In this document: piece by piece, positions 8,585 to 16,587 of the stretch
How the letters are laid out: each line of letters opens with the position of its first letter
Numbering within the stretch: the first letter of the stretch is position 1
Assembly (NCBI RefSeq): GCF_947495825.1
Contig: NZ_CANMAH010000011.1
Span: forward strand, 1 to 64,000
From: an uncultured Psychrobacter sp.
GTDB taxonomy: Bacteria > Pseudomonadota > Gammaproteobacteria > Pseudomonadales > Moraxellaceae
DNA length: 64,000 bases
Reading direction: 5' to 3'
The notes under the pieces: model-generated
The model's input: only the letters and a program-made list of their open reading frames with translations
Told to the model about the DNA's origin: nothing
Database searches by the model: none
Position numbers and translations under genes: made by a program

Positions 8585-10459
8585 TTATTGACCTTGTGCG
8601 CCAGCTACATTGGCTTCATTAATTTCAACTTTATATACTAAGCGTAAATAATCTAAATAATCTTGTAGCTGATCTTGACCTAGATTGTCACGAATAATCT
8701 GTGCGGTTTGGGCTTTTTCTGTATCTGAGAGCTGTGATTGGCTTTCAGTTTCGATACGATCACCAACTATCACACTAGCGCCTATCTCAGTCTCGCTAGC
8801 TAACGCTACAACCCCATCTTTAGGCGCTTGCTGACTAAATGCTAAACTGCGTTCCTTATTGGTCAATAACGTTGTCTGACGATTCACTTGACCTAATGCT
8901 TGAAAGTTTACTGGTTGCCCATTAATATCTGCCACAGTCTTAATATCAGCAGCTAATTGTTTAGCGTCTTCAAGAGCCATAGCACTGGCTTTTTGTTGAC
9001 GTAGCTTTTGCGTGATTATTGGCGTGGCTGCTGCAAGCGTAAGAGTCTGAGTAGGACGATAGTTGCTAGGTTGTACCCACACCGTCCCGTCACCAACTTC
9101 AATTCCTGCTGTTACTGCTTGGTCTTGAATAGTAAACTCATCGAACGCTTGTTTAATAACAGCAGGTTGCGATAGTACTGAAGTATTATTGTCTTTTCGA
9201 TAGTCTTTGATCTGTTTTAATGCTACGTTTTCTTGTTGTGCAATATCTTCGATACTAAAACCATCGGCTGCCAAGTCGTTGATTGCTGTTACTTTATCGG
9301 CATAAATAGATTGACGTTTATACTCTTTTGCCTTGGCTGTTAGCTCTTCACGCATGCTTTCTAGGCTTGGTATCTTACTACCATTGTCTTCTGTTACCGT
9401 AAATATTTGATAACCAAAACTGGTCTTGATAGGCGGTGTAACCTCACCAACACTCAAACCTTGTAGCGCTGTTTCGACAGCGGCAGCATCACTACCAAAT
9501 ACTGATGCATTAAAAAGTCCAATATCACCGCCACTTGCACCTGATGGATCATCTGACTCCGCTTTAGCCAACGCTACAAATGATTCACCTTTATCAAGGC
9601 GATCTTTAACCTCATTAGCACGTGCTTTTGCGTCATCACCAGTCAATAAGATTTGGCTAATCTTACGTTCATCGACCACAGCAAGGCCTTGCTTATAGCT
9701 TTCATATTGCTGTTGCAATTCTTCTTCTGTCACTGTATCGACTTTGATCATCGCAGGACTTAGCTGAATGTAAGCCAAATCAACCATTGCATCGCTTTTT
9801 AGGGTTTCTTTATTGGCATCGTAGTAAGCTTGGATGTCACTTTCACTAAGCTTAACTTGCTGCTGATAATCCTGCCAATTAAAGCGATGTAGCCAAATGT
9901 TGCGTGACTCCAACTGTAAGTCAATCAATTGGTTTACCGCTTTCATAGGATAAATAGCAGTGCCAACGATGCTAGCATTAAGCTGATCAAGGCTTAGTTG
10001 ATTGCGAAATTCAGCAAAAAGCTGGTTTTTGTTCATACCACGTTGACGTAAAAAGTTTGAAAACTGAGCATTAGAAAACTCACCATTTTCATCCTTAAAA
10101 GCATCCTCTTGACGCAACAGACGATTGATCGTTTCATCTGATACCGTCATACCTAGCTTGCCAGCTTGCTGCTCAAGCAAAGTACGATCAATCAAGCCTT
10201 TTAGTACTTGTTCGTGCAACACGTCTTCATTTAACAAGCTTGCATCATCAATTTGGTCTAAAATCTCAGAACGTCTATTATTGACTGCGTTTTGATATTC
10301 TGATAAACCCACGCTTGCTTCACCTACTTGAGCAACTTGATTGGGATCAACATTGCCCTGAAAGTAGCTTTCAATACCCAATAAAGCAAGTGGCGATAAG
10401 CATAGAATCAATAAAATGCGACCAGGCCAGCTTTTTAAAAAATCGCGCAATTTATCCAT
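8585..10459 (-). CDS. ppiD: Periplasmic chaperone / peptidyl-prolyl isomerase PpiD
   Basis: A membrane-anchored periplasmic folding factor that acts near the SecYEG exit. The N-terminus MDKLRDFLKSWPGRILL leads into one transmembrane helix (about residues 15-33). A SurA-N-like chaperone domain follows. One parvulin (PpiC-type) domain lies at about residues 260-370, with GGDIGLF and FGYQIFTVTE. A second, degenerate C-terminal region completes the 624 aa, normal for PpiD. I chose ATG 10459 because the family starts just before the anchor; an open frame runs 33 codons further upstream. It lies directly downstream of hupB, as in E. coli (hupB-ppiD), with the HU terminator between them. Confidence 0.92.
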   Translation of the reverse strand: MDKLRDFLKSWPGRILLILCLSPLALLGIESYFQGNVDPNQVAQVGEASVGLSEYQNAVNNRRSEILDQIDDASLLNEDVLHEQVLKGLIDRTLLEQQAGKLGMTVSDETINRLLRQEDAFKDENGEFSNAQFSNFLRQRGMNKNQLFAEFRNQLSLDQLNASIVGTAIYPMKAVNQLIDLQLESRNIWLHRFNWQDYQQQVKLSESDIQAYYDANKETLKSDAMVDLAYIQLSPAMIKVDTVTEEELQQQYESYKQGLAVVDERKISQILLTGDDAKARANEVKDRLDKGESFVALAKAESDDPSGASGGDIGLFNASVFGSDAAAVETALQGLSVGEVTPPIKTSFGYQIFTVTEDNGSKIPSLESMREELTAKAKEYKRQSIYADKVTAINDLAADGFSIEDIAQQENVALKQIKDYRKDNNTSVLSQPAVIKQAFDEFTIQDQAVTAGIEVGDGTVWVQPSNYRPTQTLTLAAATPIITQKLRQQKASAMALEDAKQLAADIKTVADINGQPVNFQALGQVNRQTTLLTNKERSLAFSQQAPKDGVVALASETEIGASVIVGDRIETESQSQLSDTEKAQTAQIIRDNLGQDQLQDYLDYLRLVYKVEINEANVAGAQGQ

Positions 10460-10670
10460 AGTTATTTCTACTTTTAACTCATATTGATGATAAACCATTG
10501 CAACGCTGTCGATGACATATAGAACAATGGGATGATAAATGATATTTGTGTTATTCAAGCCTGATTAAATCTTAATTTAATAAAGCAGTATTGTCACGCG
10601 CGCCCTATGATACGTGAATTTTAGTCTAGACTCAAAATATTCCAAGCTCGTACTATATAAATTGTAGCGA

Positions 10671-10699
10671 TAAAAAAAGCACCTTTATCTAAAGGTGCT
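10671..10699 (-). terminator. Terminator of hupB
   Basis: AGCACCTTTA (10678-10687) and TAAAGGTGCT (10690-10699) make a perfect 10-bp stem with a 2-nt central gap, or a 9-bp stem with a 4-nt loop. Read on the minus strand it is followed by seven T (10671-10677 on the plus strand is TAAAAAA). It sits 65 bp after the hupB stop. Confidence 0.88.
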
Positions 10700-10763
10700 T
10701 TTTATTGCTTGTTTCGTTAACAAGAGTTAAACAACAGTTATATAAAAACAAGCCAAGATACGC

Positions 10764-11036
10764 CTAGTTTAAGCGCTCTTTTAGATTTTTACCAGCTTTA
10801 AAGCTTGGTACTTTACTTGCTGGGATACTTAGCTCTTCACCCGTCTTAGGATTACGGCCAGTACGGGCTTTACGGTCTTTTACGCTAAACGTACCAAAGC
10901 CAACTAATGAGATGCTTTCACCCGCTTCTAGAGCTTCACCAACGCTTTCCATAACGGCGTTCAATGCATCACCAGCTTGAGTTTTGTTAAGGCCACTTTT
11001 ATCTGCGATGCTATCAATTAATTCTGACTTATTCAT
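10764..11036 (-). CDS. hupB: DNA-binding protein HU, beta-type
   Basis: A small histone-like protein that bends and compacts DNA. The 90-aa product begins MNKSELIDSIADKSGL and contains the family signature GFGTFSVKDRKARTGRNP, with the DNA-intercalating Pro in the RNPKTGEE arm. The ATG at 11036 has a strong GAAGGAA ribosome binding site 6 nt upstream; upstream in-frame codons lack one. A promoter lies about 50-75 bp upstream (11084-11112). A second member of the same fold, ihfB, is at 33009-33311. Confidence 0.97.
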   Translation of the reverse strand: MNKSELIDSIADKSGLNKTQAGDALNAVMESVGEALEAGESISLVGFGTFSVKDRKARTGRNPKTGEELSIPASKVPSFKAGKNLKERLN

Positions 11037-11083
11037 AAAATTTCCTTCAAGTTTAAGGGCTGAAATAAACGCTAACGTCCGGC

Positions 11084-11112
11084 ATTGTATCGCTCTCACG
11101 TGATATAAGCAA
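11084..11112 (-). promoter_or_regulatory. Sigma-70 promoter of hupB
   Basis: On the minus strand TTGCTT (plus 11107-11112) and TACAAT (plus 11084-11089) are separated by exactly 17 bp. Transcription would start near 11077, giving a leader of about 40 nt before the HU start codon. Confidence 0.6.
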
Positions 11113-11742
11113 TAAAAACCATTCTAGACGCTTTTGTTTGTGGTTGCGCGTTATTAACGCCTTTATATCAAGGCAACAAAAGGAGCGCAAGCGATTTTAC
11201 ATTTTTTCGCCCGCGAAACTACGTATTTGACACTTAACGTTACGCAAATCACCTGTAACTCGTCGTTTCATGTATAAATTTGTCCCAGAAATACCACTTA
11301 TAAAAGAGTAGTTTAGTAAATCATCAAAGCCATATTGGTACTCTGTAACAGACAGTTTTCTCAAAAAGGTAACGCTTTTAATATAATTTAAAGGATTAAC
11401 TCAAAGTGAAAGATAAAATTTGCCTATTATCCTATTATAAAGTAACAATTGATGATGATATCAGCTTATTGATTAGTAACTCATGGCCTTTTTCTTATTT
11501 TTACCCACTTACGGCTCAGTTAAACTAACGCTCATAAGGTTTTTAGTCTTGTTTGAGTTAATAGCGCAACAATTTATTAACTGACATAGAGATACATTAC
11601 TTTTTATGATGGAAACGTTATGATAGCTAACGCATAATATGTTATAAAAACCAAACTATAATCAATTCTATGATTGCAATTATTTATTGCTACTCATATT
11701 TTATGTTTATTTCTAACCTGCCCAATAAAATGGATTACTTAC
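11113..11742. other. Intergenic region between hupB and the UbiJ-like gene
   Basis: About 630 bp of AT-rich DNA between divergent genes. It must hold the promoter of the UbiJ-like gene, which I cannot pin down. A 40-codon frame starting with GTG at 11406 and ending at 11528 has AAAGGA 10 nt upstream, but the composition does not persuade me that it is a gene. No RNA gene was recognised. Confidence 0.4.
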
Positions 11743-12387
11743 ATGAAGCGTACTACATTGTCTCACTCTCTTCTTAATATCATTTTAGTATTCATTGAGT
11801 CAGCATTGACGCTGTTGCTACGCCTAGATCCTGAGCTACGCAAGGCTGCATATCCACTAGCGAAACAGGGCACCGTGGTTTGTCTGCGCTTGTATTTACC
11901 TCATGTAGAGGTTTTTGCAACTTTTAGCTATAAAGGGGTATTACTGGATGCGCAGCTGCCTGTTGATCGTAGTGAACCTGACGTTGTTATTAACGCCTAT
12001 AGTATTCAAGTACTAAACGCTCTTACCTCTCACGACAGTGAGGCGACTGAAAAACTACAAATGCGCGGAGAAGCTGTTCAGGTACAATTGATTAAACAGT
12101 TTATTACCCAATTAGGTCTAGGTAGCTTGATTCAAGGTATCATAAAGAAATTCAAAGGTGGCAATGGCAAGCAAAAGCCTAGCGCAGAAGAGATGGAAGA
12201 AAAGAAGCACAATTATAAAGTGCGTATTGCAGAACAACAGACTCAAATAAATACGTTGACCATAAAAAATCGCGAGTTTGAAACGACAGTCAAAGAGTTA
12301 CAGAGTAGACAAAAAACCCTTACCATTGTGTCAGTAATAGCCACTATTATTGCAATCGGAGCCATCATTGCCTTGCTAATGAGCTAA
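11743..12387 (+). CDS. UbiJ-like SCP2-domain protein with C-terminal membrane anchor
   Basis: Residues 1-130 resemble the SCP2-like lipid-binding domain of the ubiquinone biosynthesis factor UbiJ: an N-terminal hydrophobic helix (IESALTLLLRLDPELR), then beta-rich segments and the LQMRGEAVQVQLIKQFITQL stretch, similar to the UbiJ pattern around its conserved RxGE-type segment. Lys/Glu-rich coiled coil follows (about 145-190). The protein ends in a clear transmembrane helix (about 193-213, IVSVIATIIAIGAIIALLMS). UbiJ of E. coli has the coiled coil but no such tail. No ubiE or ubiB gene is adjacent. I chose ATG 11743; a TTG at 11674 is also in frame. Family membership is probable, the role inferred. 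A terminator follows at 12414-12456. Confidence 0.6.
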   Translation: MKRTTLSHSLLNIILVFIESALTLLLRLDPELRKAAYPLAKQGTVVCLRLYLPHVEVFATFSYKGVLLDAQLPVDRSEPDVVINAYSIQVLNALTSHDSEATEKLQMRGEAVQVQLIKQFITQLGLGSLIQGIIKKFKGGNGKQKPSAEEMEEKKHNYKVRIAEQQTQINTLTIKNREFETTVKELQSRQKTLTIVSVIATIIAIGAIIALLMS

Positions 12388-12413
12388 CCTACATGGCTCC
12401 CCTTTCTTTGATT

Positions 12414-12456
12414 AAAAACGCTTAATGACAACTTTGCCATGTCGTTAAGCGTTTTT
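12414..12456 (+). terminator. Terminator after the UbiJ-like gene
   Basis: AAAAACGCTTAA (12414-12425) pairs with TTAAGCGTTTTT (12445-12456), and TGAC/GTCG extends it inwards through one G-T pair, giving a long stem ending in T5. It also separates this gene from the isc operon. Confidence 0.88.
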
Positions 12457-12573
12457 ATTTCAAATAATTTTCTTCCTATTACGTTCTCTTTTATATCTTA
12501 TCTAAACTTTGAGTTTACCGATTACTTTTATTAATAATCGTGATAGGTAAGATTAACCATACTAAGACACTTT

Positions 12574-12598
12574 AATCTTGACTAAATTACTCAGGATT
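12574..12598 (+). promoter_or_regulatory. IscR type 1 binding site
   Basis: The 25 bp fit the core of the E. coli type 1 IscR consensus: C-TT-GACT on the left, AAATTA in the centre and TCAGG on the right, with mismatches mainly at the outer ends. It overlaps the -35 element of the iscR promoter, so bound [2Fe-2S]-IscR would block RNA polymerase. This is the classical autorepression arrangement. Confidence 0.7.
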
Positions 12599-12607
12599 AA
12601 GTATAAT
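12578..12607 (+). promoter_or_regulatory. Sigma-70 promoter of the isc operon
   Basis: TTGACT (12578-12583), an 18-bp spacer and a perfect TATAAT (12602-12607). Transcription would start near 12614, leaving a leader of about 160 nt before the iscR ATG. Confidence 0.8.
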
Positions 12608-12775
12608 ACCCCTATCGCAGCACATATCGGGTTAACCATTTGTTGTCTAGCAGTGATAGCGTTGCAGTTATTTAGTATCGCTATGATGTAAGTAACTTTA
12701 CACCAACTGTATTAATCAACATGCCTAAGCTCGTTATTGAATTTGGCTTATAACTGATCAGCTTGGAGATATTTT

Positions 12776-13285
12776 ATGCGTTTAACTACTCGAGGCAGGT
12801 ATGCCGTTACCGCTTTATTAGACTTGGCTTTACAGACCAGTCAGCAAGACAGCGCTGTATCCTTATCTGATATTGCAAAACGACAATCTATCTCTATCTC
12901 CTATCTTGAACAGCTATTTTCCAAACTTCGTAAACGTGGCTTGGTTACCAGTATTCGCGGTGCTGCAGGTGGTTACCATCTAGCTAAGCCTTTGGATGAA
13001 ATAGACGTGATGACTATCATATCTGCTGTTGACGAATCTGTTAATGCTATGCAGTGTGAAGGGCGCGGTGATTGCCAAGGTGGTACAATGTGTTTGACCC
13101 ATGATTTATGGTGTGCATTGTCAAATCATATCGAACAGTACTTGAAAAATATAACACTAGCGCAATTATTAGACATGGAAAACGTGCAATCAGTATCAGA
13201 ACGTCAGCACACCTCTACCAAAGAGATTTCTTTAAAAGACATTAATACTATTACTTTATCGACCAGCGAGGCAAACCCAGCATGA
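12776..13285 (+). CDS. iscR: Fe-S cluster assembly transcriptional regulator IscR
   Basis: A Rrf2-family winged-helix regulator that senses Fe-S status through a [2Fe-2S] cluster. The N-terminal [19 protein letters not shown] and the recognition region [18 protein letters not shown] are typical. The cluster ligands Cys94, Cys100, Cys106 and His109 keep the spacing of E. coli IscR. The length is 169 aa with a Ser/Thr-rich C-terminal tail. GGAG lies 8-11 nt before the ATG. It heads the iscRSUA-hscBA-fdx operon, its own box lies over the promoter, and its stop overlaps the iscS start (ATGA). Confidence 0.97.
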   Translation: MRLTTRGRYAVTALLDLALQTSQQDSAVSLSDIAKRQSISISYLEQLFSKLRKRGLVTSIRGAAGGYHLAKPLDEIDVMTIISAVDESVNAMQCEGRGDCQGGTMCLTHDLWCALSNHIEQYLKNITLAQLLDMENVQSVSERQHTSTKEISLKDINTITLSTSEANPA

Positions 13286-14508
13286 GCCAACATAACAACC
13301 TTATATATTTAGATTATGCCGCCACTACCCCAGTTGCTAAACCAGTAGCTGCTAAGATGAGCGAGTATCTGACTGTAGATGGCATCTTTGGTAACCCAGC
13401 TTCGCGCTCGCATGGCTATGGCTGGCAAGCAGAGGAAGCAGTAGAGACAGCGCGTCAGCAAGTCGCTGAAGTGATTAATGCCGACCCTCGCGAAATCGTC
13501 TTTACTTCTGGCGCAACAGAATCTGACAACCTAGCAATTAAAGGTGCAGCGCATTTTTATCAGTCTCGCGGTAAGCATATCATCACGAGTAAGATTGAGC
13601 ATAAAGCCGTATTAGATACCTGCCGCGAGCTTGAACAAGAAGGCTTTGAGATCACATATCTTGAGCCACAAGCAGGTACTGGTTTAATTCTACCAGAGCA
13701 AGTTAAAGAAGCACTGCGTGATGATACGATTTTAGTATCACTTATGATGGTGAACAATGAGCTTGGTACAATTACTGATGTTGCTGCTATTGGCGAGATC
13801 ACGCGTGACGCAGGTGTTATCTTCCATGTTGATGGTGCTCAAGCGGTTGGCAAGGTAGTTATCAATCTTGAAGAGATGAAAATTGACTTGATGAGTTTTT
13901 CTGGTCACAAAGCATATGGTCCTAAAGGTATTGGCGCATTGTTTGTTCGCCGTAAGCCGCGCATTCGCCTAAAAGCAGAACAGCATGGCGGTGGACATGA
14001 GCGTGGTATGCGCTCAGGTACTCTGCCGACGCATCAAATCGTTGGTCTAGGAGCTGCATTTGCTCTAGCCAATGAGCGTTACGAAGAAGATCATGCACAC
14101 GCAGCCAAATTACGTCAAAAGCTTTGGGATGGCTTGCAAGACATCGAAGAGATCTATTTAAATGGTGATTTAGAACATAGCGTCCCCAACATCGTAAATA
14201 TTAGCTTTAACTTTGTTGAAGGTGAATCACTGATGATGTCGTTGAAAGACTTAGCCGTATCATCTGGTTCAGCTTGTACCTCGGCAACGCTTGAGCCATC
14301 ATATGTGCTACGTGCGATTGGTCGTCCAGACGAGTTAGCTCACAGCTCAATTCGATTTAGTTTCGGTCGTTATACTACCGAAGAAGACATTGATACTGTG
14401 GTTAAGCAAATGCACGAAGCAGTCGATAAATTACGTGCCCTCTCTCCTCTTTGGGATATGTACCAAGAAGGCGTTGATTTAGATTCAGTTGAGTGGGCAG
14501 AGCATTAA
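13282..14508 (+). CDS. iscS: Cysteine desulfurase IscS
   Basis: A PLP-dependent enzyme that takes sulfur from L-cysteine and passes it as persulfide to IscU, to thiolation enzymes and to other acceptors. The PLP lysine is Lys210 in [12 protein letters not shown]. His107 lies in the [12 protein letters not shown] segment, and the persulfide-forming Cys332 lies in [19 protein letters not shown]. The C-terminus SVEWAEH is close to the WAHH end that docks IscU in E. coli. The length is 408 aa. The start overlaps the iscR stop by 4 nt, implying translational coupling. A 182-bp gap follows before iscU. Confidence 0.97.
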   Translation: MSQHNNLIYLDYAATTPVAKPVAAKMSEYLTVDGIFGNPASRSHGYGWQAEEAVETARQQVAEVINADPREIVFTSGATESDNLAIKGAAHFYQSRGKHIITSKIEHKAVLDTCRELEQEGFEITYLEPQAGTGLILPEQVKEALRDDTILVSLMMVNNELGTITDVAAIGEITRDAGVIFHVDGAQAVGKVVINLEEMKIDLMSFSGHKAYGPKGIGALFVRRKPRIRLKAEQHGGGHERGMRSGTLPTHQIVGLGAAFALANERYEEDHAHAAKLRQKLWDGLQDIEEIYLNGDLEHSVPNIVNISFNFVEGESLMMSLKDLAVSSGSACTSATLEPSYVLRAIGRPDELAHSSIRFSFGRYTTEEDIDTVVKQMHEAVDKLRALSPLWDMYQEGVDLDSVEWAEH

Positions 14509-14542
14509 TATTTATTAGTGCAAACTTAGTAAAATAAATAAT

Positions 14543-14563
14543 ATGGTTATAAAATATAGCCAT
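14543..14563 (+). other. Hairpin in the iscS-iscU gap
   Basis: ATGGTTATA (14543-14551) and TATAGCCAT (14555-14563) pair over 9 bp with one G-T pair and a 3-nt loop. No T-run follows, so it is not an intrinsic terminator. It may affect mRNA processing or stability. Confidence 0.4.
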
Positions 14564-14690
14564 CGAATGAACAATCAGACAATTATAAATAATGTTTTTA
14601 TATGAAGTGTTTGACCCCAATTATCGATGAGTAGTAAAACATTTTAAAGTTGATAAATGGCTATTCATCATCTAACTAGGAGAAAACCCC

Positions 14691-15101
14691 ATGGCCTATA
14701 GTGACCAAGTTATTGATCATTACGAAAATCCACGCAACGTTGGCAATCTTGATAAAAATGCCAAAAACGTTGGAACCGGTATGGTTGGTGCCCCAGCTTG
14801 TGGTGATGTGATGCGTCTACAAATCCAAGTCGATGATAAAGGTATCATTGAAGACGCTCGCTTTAAAACTTATGGCTGCGGCTCAGCGATTGCTTCAAGC
14901 TCGCTCGTTACTGAGTGGTTAAAAGGCAAGAGTTTGGATCAAGCTGGCGAAATCAAAAACAACGATATTGCTCAAGAGCTTGCATTGCCACCAGTAAAAG
15001 TTCACTGTTCTGTACTTGCAGAGGATGCTATTAAAGCTGCCATAACTGACTATAAAGGTAAGCATGGTACTGCTGAAGTAGCAGAAGAAGCGACTAATTA
15101 A
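14691..15101 (+). CDS. iscU: Fe-S cluster scaffold protein IscU
   Basis: The scaffold on which [2Fe-2S] clusters are built from IscS sulfur before transfer by HscA/HscB. The three ligand cysteines are Cys37 (GAPACGDV), Cys63 (YGCGSAIASS) and Cys106 (KVHCSVLA), with the conserved Asp39. The HscA-recognition motif LPPVK is at residues 99-103. These positions equal those of E. coli IscU. The protein is 136 aa with a short acidic tail. AGGAG lies 8 nt before the ATG. Confidence 0.97.
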   Translation: MAYSDQVIDHYENPRNVGNLDKNAKNVGTGMVGAPACGDVMRLQIQVDDKGIIEDARFKTYGCGSAIASSSLVTEWLKGKSLDQAGEIKNNDIAQELALPPVKVHCSVLAEDAIKAAITDYKGKHGTAEVAEEATN

Positions 15102-15103
15102 TT

Positions 15104-15132
15104 TTAATAGCATACGCAATGTATGCTATTAA
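15104..15132 (+). other. First hairpin of the iscU-iscA gap
   Basis: TTAATAGCATAC (15104-15115) and GTATGCTATTAA (15121-15132) form a perfect 12-bp stem with a GCAAT loop. It starts 3 nt after the iscU stop codon. No T-run follows. Confidence 0.75.
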
Positions 15133-15136
15133 TACT

Positions 15137-15167
15137 GCATTAGTAGTATGACTTTTACTACTAATGC
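15137..15167 (+). other. Second hairpin of the iscU-iscA gap
   Basis: GCATTAGTAGT (15137-15147) and ACTACTAATGC (15157-15167) form a perfect 11-bp stem (12 with the A-T pair inside). It starts 5 nt after the first hairpin and is unrelated to it in sequence. Confidence 0.75.
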
Positions 15168-15171
15168 TTGG

Positions 15172-15210
15172 AGGTGACAATGATGCTTATGTACTTGTCA
15201 CCTTTTATTT
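15172..15210 (+). terminator. Third hairpin of the iscU-iscA gap, terminator-like
   Basis: AGGTGACAA (15172-15180) and TTGTCACCT (15195-15203) form a perfect 9-bp stem, followed by TTTATTTTC. It could stop a fraction of transcripts after iscU. The left arm also carries a strong Shine-Dalgarno sequence, GGAGG (15170-15174), followed 5 nt later by ATG ATG and an 11-codon frame ending at 15215. Confidence 0.55.
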
Positions 15211-15336
15211 TCTAACAGTTGTTATGTTTTTAATGGGTTCTTTGATATAACCATAGATTTGTAATGATTGTTTTTAAAGAATAAACAACCATATTATTAT
15301 TAGTTGTATTACATTTGATAGTAAGTAGGAGTTGGC

Positions 15337-15657
15337 ATGATTGAAATGACAGAACGCGCCGCTCAGCATGTTCGAGAGTTTTTGGATAATCGCGGTAAGG
15401 GCGAAGGTATTCGAGTTGGTATCCGTACAGCGGGTTGCTCGGGCTTGGCTTACGTTTTAGAGTTTGTAGATACGCCTGATGACAATGATACCCGTTATGA
15501 AAGTCGCGGTGTCAGTATCTTCATTGACCCTAAAAGCTTGGTTTATTTAGACGGTTTATTGATGGATTATGAAAAAGAAGGCTTAAACGAAGGCTTCAAA
15601 TTTACCAATCCTAATCAAAAGGGCGAATGTGGCTGCGGTGAGTCTTTTACTGTTTAA
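15337..15657 (+). CDS. iscA: Iron-sulfur cluster assembly protein IscA
   Basis: An A-type carrier that delivers iron or Fe-S clusters, mainly for [4Fe-4S] assembly. The three conserved cysteines are Cys34 (TAGCSGLAY), Cys98 and Cys100 (GECGCGES), matching the E. coli layout. The length is 106 aa, as usual. The ATG at 15337 follows TAGGAG 7-12 nt upstream. It is separated from iscU by 235 bp containing three hairpins, so its expression may be partly uncoupled from iscRSU. Confidence 0.96.
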   Translation: MIEMTERAAQHVREFLDNRGKGEGIRVGIRTAGCSGLAYVLEFVDTPDDNDTRYESRGVSIFIDPKSLVYLDGLLMDYEKEGLNEGFKFTNPNQKGECGCGESFTV

Positions 15658-15811
15658 AAAGTATGATTACAATCTTGGACAGCAGCCTATCGCTATTGCA
15701 AACTTAGTATCGGCCATTAAGTCTTATATAAGTCCGCAGTTACTATTCCATAGTTACAATATTTAGTTAGGCAAAGACCTGAAAAACAAACAGAAAAGCA
15801 AGGCGCATAAT

Positions 15812-16405
15812 ATGACAAATGTCACTTTAGAAGCTCAGTTTGATAATTTCTTTGCTCTATTTGAGCATCCTGTACAGTTTGAAGTCAATCAAGATAGTCT
15901 TGATCAGCGTCTACGTCTGCTACAAAAGCGTTATCATCCAGACAACCTTTCTGTCGATGATACAAAACATGTAGCAAATATTGCACAAGCAAAGCAGCAG
16001 TCTGAGCAGGCATCAGCATTGATCAATCAAGCTTATCAAACTCTAAGCGCACCCGATAGTCGTGCTAGCTATTTGCTTGATATGGCTGACCAAGCACAGA
16101 ATGTGGAGCATTCTATTGCTGATTTAGATTTTTTAGAAGATGCTATGCAGATGCGTATTGATTTAGATGAAGCAATCGAAGAAAAAGATCTTGCCACATT
16201 AAAACAACTACATCCGCAAATCATAGAGCGCTTGGCCTATCAATCTGAACGTTTTGATAAAGCTTACAAAAGTGAAGACTGGCAGACCGCTATTGACGCG
16301 ACGCAAAAACTGAAGTTTTTAGTCAAATTAAACGCTGATGTTACGATTGGTCTTGATGAAGTAGCAAGTGCTGAGCATTCAGATGATGATGACTTGTATG
16401 TTTAG
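15812..16405 (+). CDS. hscB: J-domain co-chaperone HscB
   Basis: A DnaJ-type co-chaperone that hands IscU to HscA and stimulates its ATPase. The N-terminal J domain carries the essential HPD at residues 42-44 in KRYHPDNL. The C-terminal three-helix bundle (about residues 95-185) binds IscU. The length of 197 aa exceeds the E. coli form (171) by an acidic tail and loop residues. The stop codon TAG lies inside a 10-bp hairpin (16403-16430). Confidence 0.93.
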   Translation: MTNVTLEAQFDNFFALFEHPVQFEVNQDSLDQRLRLLQKRYHPDNLSVDDTKHVANIAQAKQQSEQASALINQAYQTLSAPDSRASYLLDMADQAQNVEHSIADLDFLEDAMQMRIDLDEAIEEKDLATLKQLHPQIIERLAYQSERFDKAYKSEDWQTAIDATQKLKFLVKLNADVTIGLDEVASAEHSDDDDLYV

Positions 16406-16435
16406 ACTTAACGTATAAATGTTAGGTCTATACGT
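16403..16435 (+). other. Hairpin at the hscB stop codon
   Basis: TAGACTTAAC (16403-16412, beginning with the hscB stop) pairs with GTTAGGTCTA (16421-16430) through one G-T pair. An alternative stem, ACGTATA (16411-16417) with TATACGT (16429-16435), excludes part of the first. No T-run follows. Confidence 0.5.
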
Positions 16436-16587
16436 AAGGTCAAAATACTACTAGCAATATTGTATACTTTCTTATTTTAAGCGCTATTTTCTTCTATTGT
16501 AGAGTGAGACTTTAGCCGTTAAACTATCGCCGCCTGCATACTAGATTTGCTTCATTTCACTTATTTATTTTATCTTTGAGTTATCTT

